Positions 1 to 9,586 are shown, counted from the first letter of the stretch. The stretch: DNA of 51,781 nt from Thiocapsa sp. KS1 (GCF_001499735.1 NZ_LN848257.1:2056686-2108466); one strand, 5' to 3'. The notes: generated from the letters alone by a model not told the origin. Numbers and translations: made by a program.

Positions 1-2
1 TC

Positions 3-1079
3 CCCCTGGTCTCGATCGCCGCGGCCAAGGCCGCGCTGGTCGAGCAATATTCCGATCCGACCTTACGGCGGCGCGCATCCATGCTCTGGGGCACGCGCGG
101 TGTGGGTAAATCCTCGATCGTGCGACAGGTGGCCGACCACTTCGGGGTCCCCTTGGTGGATCTGCGACTGACCACGATCGAGCCGGTCGACATCCGCGGC
201 GCCATCTATGCCGACGACACCTTGGCCAAGACGGTCTGGTTCCCGCCCGAGTTCCTGCCCTCGCCCGACCAGCCGGACGGCATCCTTTTTCTCGACGAGC
301 TCACGGCCGCGGATCAGCGCCTGCAAATCTCGGCCTACTCGCTGATCCTCGATCGTCGAGTCGGTCACTATCGGCTGCCGGACGGCTGGCAGGTGGTGGC
401 CGCGGGGAACGCCAGCTTCCACGGCGCGGTCTGTCACGACATGGGCACGGCCTTGGCCGATCGGATGTTTCATTTCAACGTCCAGACCGTCATCGACGCC
501 TTCCTGGCGCACGCGATGGCCATGGACTTCGCACCCGAGGTGATGGCGTATCTCAAGGTCCGCCCGGACAAGCTCGACGACACCCAGTCGCAGCTCGCCA
601 ACGACCATCTGATCGGTGCCAGCCCACGCGGCTGGGAGGACATCTCCAACGTCCTGAAATCCAAGCTCTCGGAGAACGCCAAACGGGTCTTCGTGCAGGG
701 CCGCATCGGGGCCGCCAATGCAGCGGAGTTCTTCGGGGTGCTGCGCGAGATCCAGGCCGGCACCGACGTGGTGCGCCTGCTGGCGAGCCGCCAGGGTCCG
801 GAGACCGCAGCCTTGCTGCCGCGCACACTCGACGGACTCTACGGCATGATCTATGGCCTGCTCGCCGCCAGCACGGACGCCGACACCCTGGCGCGCGCGC
901 TCGAGATCGTCGAGCAGTTTCCGGACATCCGCAGCGAGGTCCCTCTGCCGATTCGCGAATCACAGACGCTCGCGATGGAGCTTCTGATGCAGAAGGCGTT
1001 GGAGGTCGGGTTGGAGGCGACGGTTTTGGACAGCGTGAGCTACCGGCATTATTTGGAGCAGCGGCGGGGCGACGGGTGA
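3..1079 (+). CDS. MoxR-family AAA ATPase (5' end outside window)
   Basis: The reading frame is open from the first bases of the window, so the true start lies upstream and about 358 residues are visible. A Walker A motif (GTRGVGKSS) is encoded near position 90 and a Walker B motif (ILFLDE) near position 285, the layout of MoxR-type AAA+ ATPases. Such proteins work as chaperone-like ATPases, usually with a partner carrying a von Willebrand A (VWA) domain. The next gene, 46 bases downstream on the same strand, encodes exactly such a VWA partner, so the two probably act together. The substrate is unknown. A methionine at 81 is in frame but would leave almost no sequence before the P-loop, so it is not used as the start. 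Confidence 0.85.
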   Translation, partial: PLVSIAAAKAALVEQYSDPTLRRRASMLWGTRGVGKSSIVRQVADHFGVPLVDLRLTTIEPVDIRGAIYADDTLAKTVWFPPEFLPSPDQPDGILFLDELTAADQRLQISAYSLILDRRVGHYRLPDGWQVVAAGNASFHGAVCHDMGTALADRMFHFNVQTVIDAFLAHAMAMDFAPEVMAYLKVRPDKLDDTQSQLANDHLIGASPRGWEDISNVLKSKLSENAKRVFVQGRIGAANAAEFFGVLREIQAGTDVVRLLASRQGPETAALLPRTLDGLYGMIYGLLAASTDADTLARALEIVEQFPDIRSEVPLPIRESQTLAMELLMQKALEVGLEATVLDSVSYRHYLEQRRGDG

Positions 1080-1088
1080 GTGGAGAGA

Positions 1089-1116
1089 GGTGAAGGGTGA
1101 AAGGCGAAGGGTGAGT
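1089..1116 (+). repeat. Four tandem 7-base repeats (GGTGAAG type)
   Basis: Four consecutive heptamers fill most of the gap between the MoxR-type gene and the metallopeptidase gene: GGTGAAG, GGTGAAA, GGCGAAG and GGTGAGT. They are purine-rich on the coding strand. Their period matches the larger heptamer arrays at 7063-7168 and 25340-25434, although the unit differs. Confidence 0.7.
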
Positions 1117-1125
1117 TGAATCCTG

Positions 1126-2484
1126 ATGAATGATCTTTACCGGCACCGCGGGACGCGGGCGATTCAGCAGATGGTGGAATTCGCGCCGTCCACGGGCGGG
1201 CTGGCGCTCTGGGTCAAGCACCGGGATCTGCCGCCCGAGATCGATCCGGGTCCGGTTGCAACCGACGGGGACACCGTCTATTACGGCGCCTCCTTCGAGC
1301 GGCTTGCGCTGCACGCGCAGGTCGGTCTCGTCGCGCACGAGGTCCTGCATATCGCCTTGCGGCATCCGCAACGCTATCTCGATCTACAGCAGCTCTTGGG
1401 CGATGTGGATCTCGAGCTCTTCAACATCTGTGCGGACGCCATCGTCAACAGCGCCCTGAGTCACCTGAGCTGGCTCGAGCTGCCGGTGTCGTCGGTGTTT
1501 CTCGAGAAGCTCCTGCTCGCCACGCTCGGCATCGATGTCGGTGTGGACAAGGCACTGCTCGAATGGGATGTCGAGCGCCTCTATCGCGCCATCGACGACC
1601 GCCGGGCTGCAGACAAGGGCCGCGCCCAAAAGACCCGCAGACGTCGCCGCGGCGGCATCGGCGACAGCCAGCCGGGAGAGGAAGGTCGCGCGTCGCGCAA
1701 GGAGATCGACGAGTCGTCCCGATCCGAGGTCCGCGAGGACGGCCCGATGTCCGCGCGGGTCAGGTCACTTGGCGCCGAGACCCACGCCGATCTCTTCCCC
1801 CAACCCGATGCGCAGAAGCAACCCGAGCTGGAGGCCGAGCAGGCACGCGAGTGGAGCGAGCGCATCCTGCGTGCCCATGCCGGAGACGGCGCGCACTCGA
1901 TGCTGCGCGCGCTGATCGCCGATCTGCCGAAGATCCGCACCCCCTGGGAGCAGATCCTACGCACGCAGCTGGCACGCGGTCTCTCGATCCAGCCCAATCT
2001 TTCCTGGTCCAGACCGGCCCGATCCTACATCGCCAATCAGGGCCGGATCGGGCCGGGGCGACGCCTGCCTTGGGAGCCGGGCATCAGCTCGGCGAAGTCG
2101 GTGCCGCGACTGGTGGTGATCGTCGATGTCTCGGGCTCGATCGAGGACAACCTGATGGAGCGCTTCGCCGGCGAGATCGAGGCGATCACGCGACGCCTGG
2201 AGGCCGGCCTCGTGCTGGTGATCGGCGACCGCATCGTGCAACGGGTCGCGCACTTCAAGCCGGGGCAATCGGACCTTCGGGACATCGCATTCAACGGCGG
2301 TGGCGGGACGGATTTCACCCCGCTCCTCGAAGAGGCCGACAAGCACGGCCCGGATATCGGCGTCGTCCTGACCGACCTGGACGGCCCCGCACGTTTCAGA
2401 CCACGCTGGCCGGTCATCTGGGCCGTACCCGAATCCTATGCGACGCCGGAGCAGCCGTTCGGGCGCAAGCTGATCCTGAGCTGA
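1126..2484 (+). CDS. DUF2201-type putative metallopeptidase with C-terminal VWA-like domain
   Basis: The 452-residue product has a zinc-metallopeptidase motif HEVLH (residues 71-75) in its N-terminal half, followed by a conserved ADAIVN stretch. The C-terminal domain carries a MIDAS-like DVSGS (residues 334-338) and a later GGGTDF, as in VWA metal-binding domains. Between them lies a charged linker of about 150 residues containing a run of arginines. This is the DUF2201 architecture (a putative metallopeptidase domain plus a VWA-like domain), and members sit next to MoxR ATPases as here. The peptidase activity is inferred from the motif. Start at 1126 is the first of two nearby ATGs; no strong ribosome-binding site is visible apart from the purine-rich heptamers upstream. 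Confidence 0.85.
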   Translation: MNDLYRHRGTRAIQQMVEFAPSTGGLALWVKHRDLPPEIDPGPVATDGDTVYYGASFERLALHAQVGLVAHEVLHIALRHPQRYLDLQQLLGDVDLELFNICADAIVNSALSHLSWLELPVSSVFLEKLLLATLGIDVGVDKALLEWDVERLYRAIDDRRAADKGRAQKTRRRRRGGIGDSQPGEEGRASRKEIDESSRSEVREDGPMSARVRSLGAETHADLFPQPDAQKQPELEAEQAREWSERILRAHAGDGAHSMLRALIADLPKIRTPWEQILRTQLARGLSIQPNLSWSRPARSYIANQGRIGPGRRLPWEPGISSAKSVPRLVVIVDVSGSIEDNLMERFAGEIEAITRRLEAGLVLVIGDRIVQRVAHFKPGQSDLRDIAFNGGGGTDFTPLLEEADKHGPDIGVVLTDLDGPARFRPRWPVIWAVPESYATPEQPFGRKLILS

Positions 2485-2540
2485 TCTTCGAGCTTGGCGG
2501 ACACGATTGTCCGATCATCGAAAGCGCACACGCACAACGA

Positions 2541-2570
2541 AAAAGGCCAGGCTGATGCCTGGCCTTTTTT
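2541..2570. terminator. Bidirectional intrinsic terminator
   Basis: AAAAGGCCAGGC and GCCTGGCCTTTT pair around a TGAT loop, with an A run on the left and a T run on the right. The hairpin therefore works on both strands. It lies between the convergent DUF2201 gene and the first sulfur-globule-like gene. Confidence 0.9.
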
Positions 2571-2610
2571 GTGCTGATGCGCCCGAGGCACATCGGCATT
2601 CAAGCGGGTC

Positions 2611-2970
2611 TTACTTGACTTGGGGCTGAGCCGGAGCAACAGGCGCCATCGGGGCGACCGGCGCTGCATAGGGGTAGGCGTAAGGGTAGCCGCCACCGTA
2701 GTAAGGCGCGCCATAGCCGTAGTAGGGGTTGTTGTAGCCGTAACCGTAGCCGCGACCCTGACCGCGGCCGTAGCCACGCCCGCTGCCGCCGCCGCTCATG
2801 CCGAAGTTGAAGTCGCCGTAGCCGTCGCCGAACATGTCGCCCATGGCATCGCCGAGACCGGAGCCGTAGCCCGGGCCGTACCCGCCGGCACCCGGCCCCC
2901 ACCACGCGGAGGCGGAAGCGGAAGCACCGAGGAGGGCGGCGATGGCAGCAGCAGTTGCAAGCTTGTTCAT
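2611..2970 (-). CDS. Sulfur-globule-type structural protein (Gly/Tyr-rich, exported)
   Basis: The 119-residue product starts with a clear Sec signal peptide (about 22 residues, ending SASASA before WWGPG). The mature part is dominated by Gly and Tyr, with an acidic GDGYGDF segment, a [14 protein letters not shown] segment and a Pro/Ala-rich tail. This composition matches the envelope proteins that coat periplasmic sulfur globules in Chromatiaceae, which would make it a structural, non-enzymatic protein. It shares the WWGPG N-terminus and overall plan with the protein at 12562-12981. Which Sgp subtype it represents cannot be decided here. It is probably monocistronic, with a promoter at 3042-3069 and a terminator at 2541-2570. 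Confidence 0.8.
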   Translation of the reverse strand: MNKLATAAAIAALLGASASASAWWGPGAGGYGPGYGSGLGDAMGDMFGDGYGDFNFGMSGGGSGRGYGRGQGRGYGYGYNNPYYGYGAPYYGGGYPYAYPYAAPVAPMAPVAPAQPQVK

Positions 2971-3041
2971 TCTATTCTCCGAATCGATTTATATGTTGTT
3001 GGCAGCAAGCGTGAAGTCCGTATTGGCCTCCACTGACGAGC

Positions 3042-3069
3042 AGTATATTAGAATAAACTAAATTAGCAA
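3042..3069 (-). promoter_or_regulatory. Sigma70-type promoter of the sulfur-globule-like gene
   Basis: Reading the minus strand, TTGCTA (3069-3064) and TATACT (3047-3042) are separated by 16 bases, a good -35/-10 pair in an AT-rich island about 75 bases upstream of the start codon. The surrounding genome is very GC-rich, so the island stands out. Confidence 0.6.
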
Positions 3070-3079
3070 GCGCTAATTT
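3060..3079. promoter_or_regulatory. AT-rich palindrome overlapping the -35 region
   Basis: AAATTAGC and GCTAATTT form a perfect 8-base dyad around AAGC. It overlaps the proposed -35 box of the sulfur-globule-like gene, so it could be an operator. It also lies about 100 bases past the stop codon of the upstream transglycosylase gene, so a weak terminator is an alternative. Confidence 0.5.
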
Positions 3080-3181
3080 TAGGTTGGCTTGCGGCGTGTC
3101 GGTGTTCAACGCAACAGTGATCCGCGATCTGCCGGGGCGGGTCGGCGATTGTCTCGCCGAGCGGAGACGCTCGGGGTCCGA

Positions 3182-5419
3182 TCACCGGACATGCGGCAGA
3201 CCTTCGAAGATGCCCGCAAAGCGGTGCTCCGAGTCGAGGTCCGAAAGCCCGGCAATGCGCAAGGCGTCGGCCGAGCCCTGTTTTTCTCGGCGAATCCCGC
3301 AGATCGGCGGTCTGCCCGCCCAGAGTTGAACCGAGCACATGGGGCCGGACAAGGGCCGGAAGATCTCGGCACCCATCGGCGGCAAACCCAGCAGACCGAG
3401 GGTCGCGGCATCCAGGGCGCCGCCGGTCTTGCGCAAACCATTGCGCCACTGGAAGGCGTCGAGCGCGGCGAGTGTCGCCGTGTCGACCTTCCCCGCGAAC
3501 GGGATGGTCTTGTAGGACACGCGCTTCTTCTTGTTCTTGTCGCGCCAAACGGCTTTTTGGGTCGGCTGTTTCAGGAGATCGCGCTCGGCCAAGGCCGTCT
3601 GGACCTGAACCAAGTGCGGTGCGGCCAAGCGCTGCAAGCCGCTCGGCAGGCTCTTGAGCCGACTCAGATCGGGCGCATCGGCAATGGATGCCTGCTGGCC
3701 GGCCTGCAGCGCGGCATAGCGCGCAATCCGGAGATCGTAGAGCTCGAGCGCGACCCGCTCGGCCGGCATCAGGCGATGCCGATGCTCCGGATCGTCCGGC
3801 TCGGCCTTGCCGACCGCGTCTCTGAAGTCGCGCAGCGCTTTCTGTACCGCAGGATCGCGCGTGTCGGTCGCCGACGCACTCGCGGGCAAAAATCCAAGAT
3901 GACGCAATGCCGCGGCGGCACGCGGCGGCAGCGTCTCCAGCGGCGTCTCCTCGCCTCGGCTCACCAGTGCGGCAAGGAGTGCCTTGTAGTGGCGCGTTTC
4001 GTCTCGATCGAGCGGCCCCGTCACCAGCGCCTCGGGCACGGTTACGCGCTCCTGCGGCCCATGACTGAAGGTCGCCGGCTCGACCGGCTTCGTCGGATCG
4101 AAGACCCACTGCGGCATATCGCCGCCGGCCAACTCGAAACCGACACCGTACTTGGCCCGCACCATCGACGGCTGGCTGTCGGCCCGCACGCGCCGGGCCA
4201 GGTGATCCAGGAACTCGCCCCAGGTGTAGGGCTGCCTCTGCCCCCGGGCGTCGCGATAGAACATCCCGAGGTTACCCGTGACCGTCGGCGAGTCGGCGGG
4301 CAGGCCCCACTGCGACGACATCGTCGGCGGCGCGTTGAAGACAGACGTGGCGTCGGGCGCGGGCGCATAGGCCGCCGCCATGAGCGCAGGACTGGACACG
4401 ACGACATCGTCCGAGGGTCGGCGCGCGTAGATCATCACATCCGCGGACTGCCGAGACTCGGACAACCGATCCGGCCGTCGCAAACCGAGCAGCTCCGAGC
4501 GCTCGCGGAGCGAGCCGAAGCCCAGACCCGCGGCGGCCAGGGGCGCGGGATCTCGCGCGACATCCGGCAGCAGGCTTGCGATGTCGGTGCTCGATGCCAC
4601 ACCGCCCGGCGCGTCCTGCAGAGGCGCTGTCGGCTCTTCGACGGGCTTCACGCAGAGGGTGTCTCGCGCCTCGCCGCGCGCCAGCGCCAGGATCCGTCGA
4701 CCCTCCCCGGCACCGAGAAAATGAAAGAGATAGTCCTCCTCGGGCGTCGTCGCCCCCGAATCCAGACTCAAGTAGTGCTTGGCAAAGGCAAGCACCGCGA
4801 AGTTGTGACGCAGCAGCCGCAGCTCCTCGTCCTTGGCATCGCGTACGCCCTCGATCGTGTCTCGGATCAGGCGACGCACCTGCGCGTCGGGGAAAGGGCC
4901 TTCACCCAAGTCCATGGGCTCGCGATCCGCCGCGGCCTCGGTTGCGCCCAGCAGCTCGGCGCCGTACTTTTTGATGATGTAGTGGAAGGTTGCGGGGATG
5001 AACTGCCACACACCGGTCGCCGAGCCCAACCGACCTTCGGCGATGGTGGGGCGAACGTGGTCGTTCCAGGTGTGGGCGCTTTCCATCTCGCCGGTGGCCA
5101 GCGCCTGACCGAGACTGCCCCCGGTCCGCTCGGCAACCTCAAGCAGAACAAGCATCTGCCGCGGGGAGATATCCTGTGCCCGGTCGTAGTCGCGCGACCG
5201 GGTCTCCGACCAGGCGCGATAGGCCGCGAGCATGCGCTCGGTCGGACTGTCGTCCGAGGTGTAAACCGCATCGGTCAGCGAAACCGCGCTCGCCGACACC
5301 TCGCGCGTCCACTCGGCATCGGCCGACCAGGCCGCGGCCGACAGCGTGGCCAGCAGACAGGCCGCGACCCCGTTCAGACCCTGAGTGAACCCGCACTGAT
5401 TTCTCTGCATCTTGCTCAT
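3182..5419 (-). CDS. Lytic-transglycosylase-like protein with C-terminal peptidoglycan-binding-like repeats
   Basis: The 745-residue product begins with a probable signal peptide (hydrophobic stretch around residues 15-32, ending near AWSADA). Residues about 105-150 resemble the SLT lytic transglycosylase core, with an E-S pair at 113-114 as candidate catalytic site and GVWQF (136-140) after it. The middle (about 230-470) is not recognised. The C-terminal third has two stretches (about 475-505 and 655-690) that look like PG_binding_1 helices. It probably cleaves or remodels periplasmic peptidoglycan. It lies upstream of, and on the same strand as, the sulfur-globule-like gene, but the 210-base gap contains a separate promoter. 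It is much longer than typical Slt/MltB-type enzymes. Confidence 0.65.
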   Translation of the reverse strand: MSKMQRNQCGFTQGLNGVAACLLATLSAAAWSADAEWTREVSASAVSLTDAVYTSDDSPTERMLAAYRAWSETRSRDYDRAQDISPRQMLVLLEVAERTGGSLGQALATGEMESAHTWNDHVRPTIAEGRLGSATGVWQFIPATFHYIIKKYGAELLGATEAAADREPMDLGEGPFPDAQVRRLIRDTIEGVRDAKDEELRLLRHNFAVLAFAKHYLSLDSGATTPEEDYLFHFLGAGEGRRILALARGEARDTLCVKPVEEPTAPLQDAPGGVASSTDIASLLPDVARDPAPLAAAGLGFGSLRERSELLGLRRPDRLSESRQSADVMIYARRPSDDVVVSSPALMAAAYAPAPDATSVFNAPPTMSSQWGLPADSPTVTGNLGMFYRDARGQRQPYTWGEFLDHLARRVRADSQPSMVRAKYGVGFELAGGDMPQWVFDPTKPVEPATFSHGPQERVTVPEALVTGPLDRDETRHYKALLAALVSRGEETPLETLPPRAAAALRHLGFLPASASATDTRDPAVQKALRDFRDAVGKAEPDDPEHRHRLMPAERVALELYDLRIARYAALQAGQQASIADAPDLSRLKSLPSGLQRLAAPHLVQVQTALAERDLLKQPTQKAVWRDKNKKKRVSYKTIPFAGKVDTATLAALDAFQWRNGLRKTGGALDAATLGLLGLPPMGAEIFRPLSGPMCSVQLWAGRPPICGIRREKQGSADALRIAGLSDLDSEHRFAGIFEGLPHVR

Positions 5420-5529
5420 TGACGATCGTCTCCTTGGCCGCGATCACGCGAACCGGCACGACGCGATCCACATGACCGCTACGGCAGGGCCGCCGAGCAA
5501 TACGTACCGCGGTCATCGGACAGGGGCGA

Positions 5530-6579
5530 TCATCCCCCCGAGTCCCAGTCGATCAACTCGCGCAGAACCGTCGTTGCGTAAGACCCTGCGGGAAGCGAGA
5601 AGCTCAGCGTCAGACCGTCGGCGACCCGATCGGCCGCGAGATCCGCGACCGGTACGCGCAGCGCACGCCGCTCCTGTACGAGACCGAAGACGCCGAGCCC
5701 ATCGCACCAGGTCGGAAAACGTGCCGCAACCGCCTCTTCGAGCCCTCGGACCGAACCACGCGCCGGCAGATCGCCCCGCCCCCACAGAGGACCGGTCGGG
5801 TGGATGTCCATGGCACAGCAACGTGCGGTCAAGTCCGCCTCGATCGACTCGGTGGGGAAGAAGGAGTTGGAGCCGGCGAGCTGCATGCAGTCGCCGGCAA
5901 CGGGCCTGTCCCAGTCGTCGCGGCGAACCCGCTCGCCCAAGACTTCATTGTAGATCTGCGAGCGTGCGGCCGAGAGCCAGAGACCGGACTGGTGACGCGG
6001 GACCCGACCGGCGGTCCCGTCAAAGAGTGCATGGGCGCGCGCCAGATTCGACTGGTCATGCCCGAAGCGCTGCTCGCCGAAATAATTGGGAACCCCGCGG
6101 GCGTGGATCAAGTCGATCCGCGCATCGAGACCGGCCAGGCTCGCGGGCGACACATCCCGGATCAGGATCGCAAAACGGTTCCCGGTCAGGGCACCCCGCT
6201 TGAGCTTGCGGCGATGTGGATGGGCCTCCAGCACCTGGATACCCTCGCCCTCGAGTGCGGACCAATCGGGTATGCCGTCGCGCGGACACGGGATCGAAAA
6301 CCACTGAAGGGTCACGGCATGCCGGTCCTTCAGGCCGGCATAGCCGACCGTGGAGACCGGCACACCCGCGACGCGGGCTAAGCGGCGTGCCGCCCATTCG
6401 GTGTTGGCGCCGGTCTTGCGCACCCGCAGCAGCAGATGATCGCCCTCGCCGTCCGGGGCGAACCCGAGCTGCTCCTCGACCCGGAAATCCTCGGGTCGAG
6501 CGCGCAAGCGCCCACGGGCAAGGGGAGCGCCGTGCACTCGGGGCAGGGCGTCAACCGGTATCCAGCTCGGCAACGACAC
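5530..6579 (-). CDS. truD: tRNA pseudouridine(13) synthase TruD
   Basis: TruD converts U13 of certain tRNAs to pseudouridine. The protein shows the family core, including GLKDRHAV with the catalytic aspartate, an RRKLKRGALTGNRF segment and VPNYFGEQRFG. The chosen start is a GTG at 6579, one base after the ispF stop codon. It gives a 349-residue protein whose N-terminus aligns in length with the E. coli enzyme as I remember it. The longer ATG start at 6618 would overlap ispF by 38 bases and adds an unlikely Arg/Cys-rich peptide. It is the last gene of the ftsB-ispD-ispF-truD run, an order conserved in gammaproteobacteria. Confidence 0.92.
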   Translation of the reverse strand: MSLPSWIPVDALPRVHGAPLARGRLRARPEDFRVEEQLGFAPDGEGDHLLLRVRKTGANTEWAARRLARVAGVPVSTVGYAGLKDRHAVTLQWFSIPCPRDGIPDWSALEGEGIQVLEAHPHRRKLKRGALTGNRFAILIRDVSPASLAGLDARIDLIHARGVPNYFGEQRFGHDQSNLARAHALFDGTAGRVPRHQSGLWLSAARSQIYNEVLGERVRRDDWDRPVAGDCMQLAGSNSFFPTESIEADLTARCCAMDIHPTGPLWGRGDLPARGSVRGLEEAVAARFPTWCDGLGVFGLVQERRALRVPVADLAADRVADGLTLSFSLPAGSYATTVLRELIDWDSGG

Positions 6580-6580
6580 C

Positions 6581-7054
6581 TCAGGCGTCCGCCAACAGCA
6601 CGACGGCGGCCGCCGCAATACCTTCGCCTCTGCCCGTGAATCCCATCTGCTCGGTCGTGGTCGCCTTCACGTTGACCCGCGCGGAGTCGCAGCCCATGTC
6701 GTCGGCAAGACGGAGGCACATCTCCGGGATATGGGCCGCCAGCTTGGGTCGCTGGGCGATGATGGTGAGATCGGCGTTGTGCACGCGCAGCCCGCGCTCG
6801 GCGAGGCTCGCGATCACGCGCCGCAGCAGGATGCGGCTGTCGATGCCGGCATAGGCGGCGTCCGTGTCGGGAAAGTGCCGACCGATGTCGCCGAGCCCCG
6901 CCGCGCCGAGCAAGGCATCGCAGAGCGCGTGGATCGCCACGTCGCCGTCGGAATGCGCGAGCAAGCCTTGGTCGTGCGGGATTTCCAGACCGCCGAGCAC
7001 CAGCGGGCGTCCGGGGCCGAAACGATGGGCGTCGAAGCCCTGACCGATGAGCAT
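6581..7054 (-). CDS. ispF: 2-C-methyl-D-erythritol 2,4-cyclodiphosphate synthase
   Basis: IspF makes the cyclic diphosphate intermediate of the MEP isoprenoid pathway, which here would feed carotenoid, quinone and bacteriochlorophyll side-chain synthesis. The start at 7054 gives 157 residues, the usual family length, beginning with the GxDxH metal-binding motif (GQGFDAHRF) and followed by HSDGD and the C-terminal [14 protein letters not shown] motif. An in-frame start 54 bases upstream would translate through a repeat array and is rejected. GGAGG within the heptamer array 9 bases upstream can act as the ribosome-binding site. Confidence 0.96.
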   Translation of the reverse strand: MLIGQGFDAHRFGPGRPLVLGGLEIPHDQGLLAHSDGDVAIHALCDALLGAAGLGDIGRHFPDTDAAYAGIDSRILLRRVIASLAERGLRVHNADLTIIAQRPKLAAHIPEMCLRLADDMGCDSARVNVKATTTEQMGFTGRGEGIAAAAVVLLADA

Positions 7055-7062
7055 GTTTGAAA

Positions 7063-7168
7063 GCCTCCAGCCTCCAGCCCCCGGCCTCCCGCCTTCTGCC
7101 TCCTGCAACGTGCACGCTCGCGCGACGGTGGTCGGAGGCTGGAGGCGGGAGGCTGGAGGCCGGAGGCT
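7063..7168. repeat. Paired inverted arrays of 7-base repeats between ispD and ispF
   Basis: Six consecutive heptamers of GCCTCCA type occupy 7063-7104, and five of GGAGGCN type occupy 7134-7168. The two arrays are inverted relative to each other across a 29-base spacer, so the transcript can fold into a very long, GC-rich, slippable hairpin. On the mRNA strand the ispF-proximal array supplies several GGAGG sequences just before the ispF start. The same arrangement recurs at 25340-25434. Confidence 0.85.
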
Positions 7169-7182
7169 ATTGAGCGTTTGGA

Positions 7183-7893
7183 TTAGCCCAGCCGCCCCTG
7201 CTGTTGCAGGTAGAAGCGGGCGAGCGGGAGGTCCTCGGCGCGCGTGATCTTGATGTTGTCGGCATGGCCTTCGATCAGGCGCGGGGCTTGACCGATGCGC
7301 TCCATGGCCGAGGCGTCGTCGGTGACCAGATGGTTGGCGATCAGGGCGTCGGTCAGTGCGGCACGCAACCGGCCGAGACGGAACATCTGGGGTGTGAAGG
7401 CGTGCCAGAGCGAGGAGCGATCCACCGTGGCGCCGATGCGATCGTCCGGCTCGGCCTGTTTCATGGTATCGCGCACCGGGATGCCGAGCAGGCCGCCGAC
7501 CTCGTCATCGATCAGCGCCTCGATCAGCCGGTCGAGATCGGCCGGACGCAGACAGGGTCGAGCGGCATCGTGCACCAACACCCAATCATCTGCATGGGCA
7601 CGGGCACCGAGTGCCTCGAGCGCATTCAGGACCGAATGGCAGCGCTCGGCCCCGCCGTCCGCGCGGGTCACCTTCGGATGGTCGGCATAGGCGGTCGCGC
7701 CCCAGTAACGATCGGTCGGATCCAGTGCCACGACGACACCTGCGATCCTGACATCCGCCACGAAGAGATCCAGCGCATGGTCGATGACCGCCCGACCTGC
7801 GAGATCCAGATACTGCTTGGGCGTTGCACTCCCCATGCGGCGCCCGACCCCCGCGGCGGGAAGCACCGCCCACAAGGCCGGTGAAGGACTCAT
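7183..7893 (-). CDS. ispD: 2-C-methyl-D-erythritol 4-phosphate cytidylyltransferase
   Basis: IspD transfers CMP from CTP to methylerythritol phosphate in the MEP pathway. The 236-residue protein has the N-terminal nucleotide-binding signature PAAGVGRRM followed by PKQYLDL, then [10 protein letters not shown], as in the family. The ATG at 7893 overlaps the ftsB stop codon (ATGA), indicating translational coupling. A longer open frame continues upstream to 8142 but would run through ftsB and is rejected. The gene is followed by the heptamer-repeat gap and then ispF, the next-but-one enzyme of the same pathway. Confidence 0.96.
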   Translation of the reverse strand: MSPSPALWAVLPAAGVGRRMGSATPKQYLDLAGRAVIDHALDLFVADVRIAGVVVALDPTDRYWGATAYADHPKVTRADGGAERCHSVLNALEALGARAHADDWVLVHDAARPCLRPADLDRLIEALIDDEVGGLLGIPVRDTMKQAEPDDRIGATVDRSSLWHAFTPQMFRLGRLRAALTDALIANHLVTDDASAMERIGQAPRLIEGHADNIKITRAEDLPLARFYLQQQGRLG

Positions 7894-8198
7894 CGTTTCG
7901 CCTCCGGGGGAGTCGTCTCCGGTGCTTTGCGCTCGATCACCTGGATGAAGATCTCGCCCGGCTTGATCATCCCCAGATCGCGTCGTGCCCGCTCCTCGAG
8001 CGCATCGACCCCGTCGCGCAGGTCCATCACCTCGGCTTGGAGCTCCTCGTTGCGCGCACGCAGACGGATCAGCTCCTCCTCTTGGGCCGCGATCTCGTTC
8101 TTGAGCCCATGCACCTCGGCCAAGCTCCCCTCGCCGACCCACAGCCGAAATTGCAGTCCGGCGAGCAAGAGCATGAGTACGAGGATCAGGAGGCGCAT
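7890..8198 (-). CDS. ftsB: Cell division protein FtsB
   Basis: FtsB is a small bitopic membrane protein of the divisome that forms a complex with FtsL and FtsQ. The 102-residue product has a short cytoplasmic start, one transmembrane helix (about residues 2-20, LLILVLMLLLAGLQFRLW) and then a periplasmic coiled coil rich in Glu, Leu and Arg. It ends with the conserved RRDLGMIKPGE-type segment. Start 8198 is chosen because it places the membrane helix at the N-terminus; an upstream in-frame ATG would add 31 unlikely residues. The eno-ftsB-ispD order is standard for gammaproteobacteria. Confidence 0.93.
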   Translation of the reverse strand: MRLLILVLMLLLAGLQFRLWVGEGSLAEVHGLKNEIAAQEEELIRLRARNEELQAEVMDLRDGVDALEERARRDLGMIKPGEIFIQVIERKAPETTPPEAKR

Positions 8199-8259
8199 GG
8201 AGGGTTTCTTCAGTTTCGGCAGCAAGGGTCGGACCTGCCCGACACCTGCGCGCCAGCCA

Positions 8260-9586
<1,327 letters not shown>

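Noticed and set aside
3089-5422. 777-codon open frame on the plus strand
   Set aside because: It is antisense to the transglycosylase-like gene, and its product is Arg/Gly/Gln-rich without any domain; typical of GC-rich antisense frames.
7063-7168. CRISPR array
   Set aside because: The units are contiguous heptamers with no spacers and are inverted, unlike CRISPR repeats.
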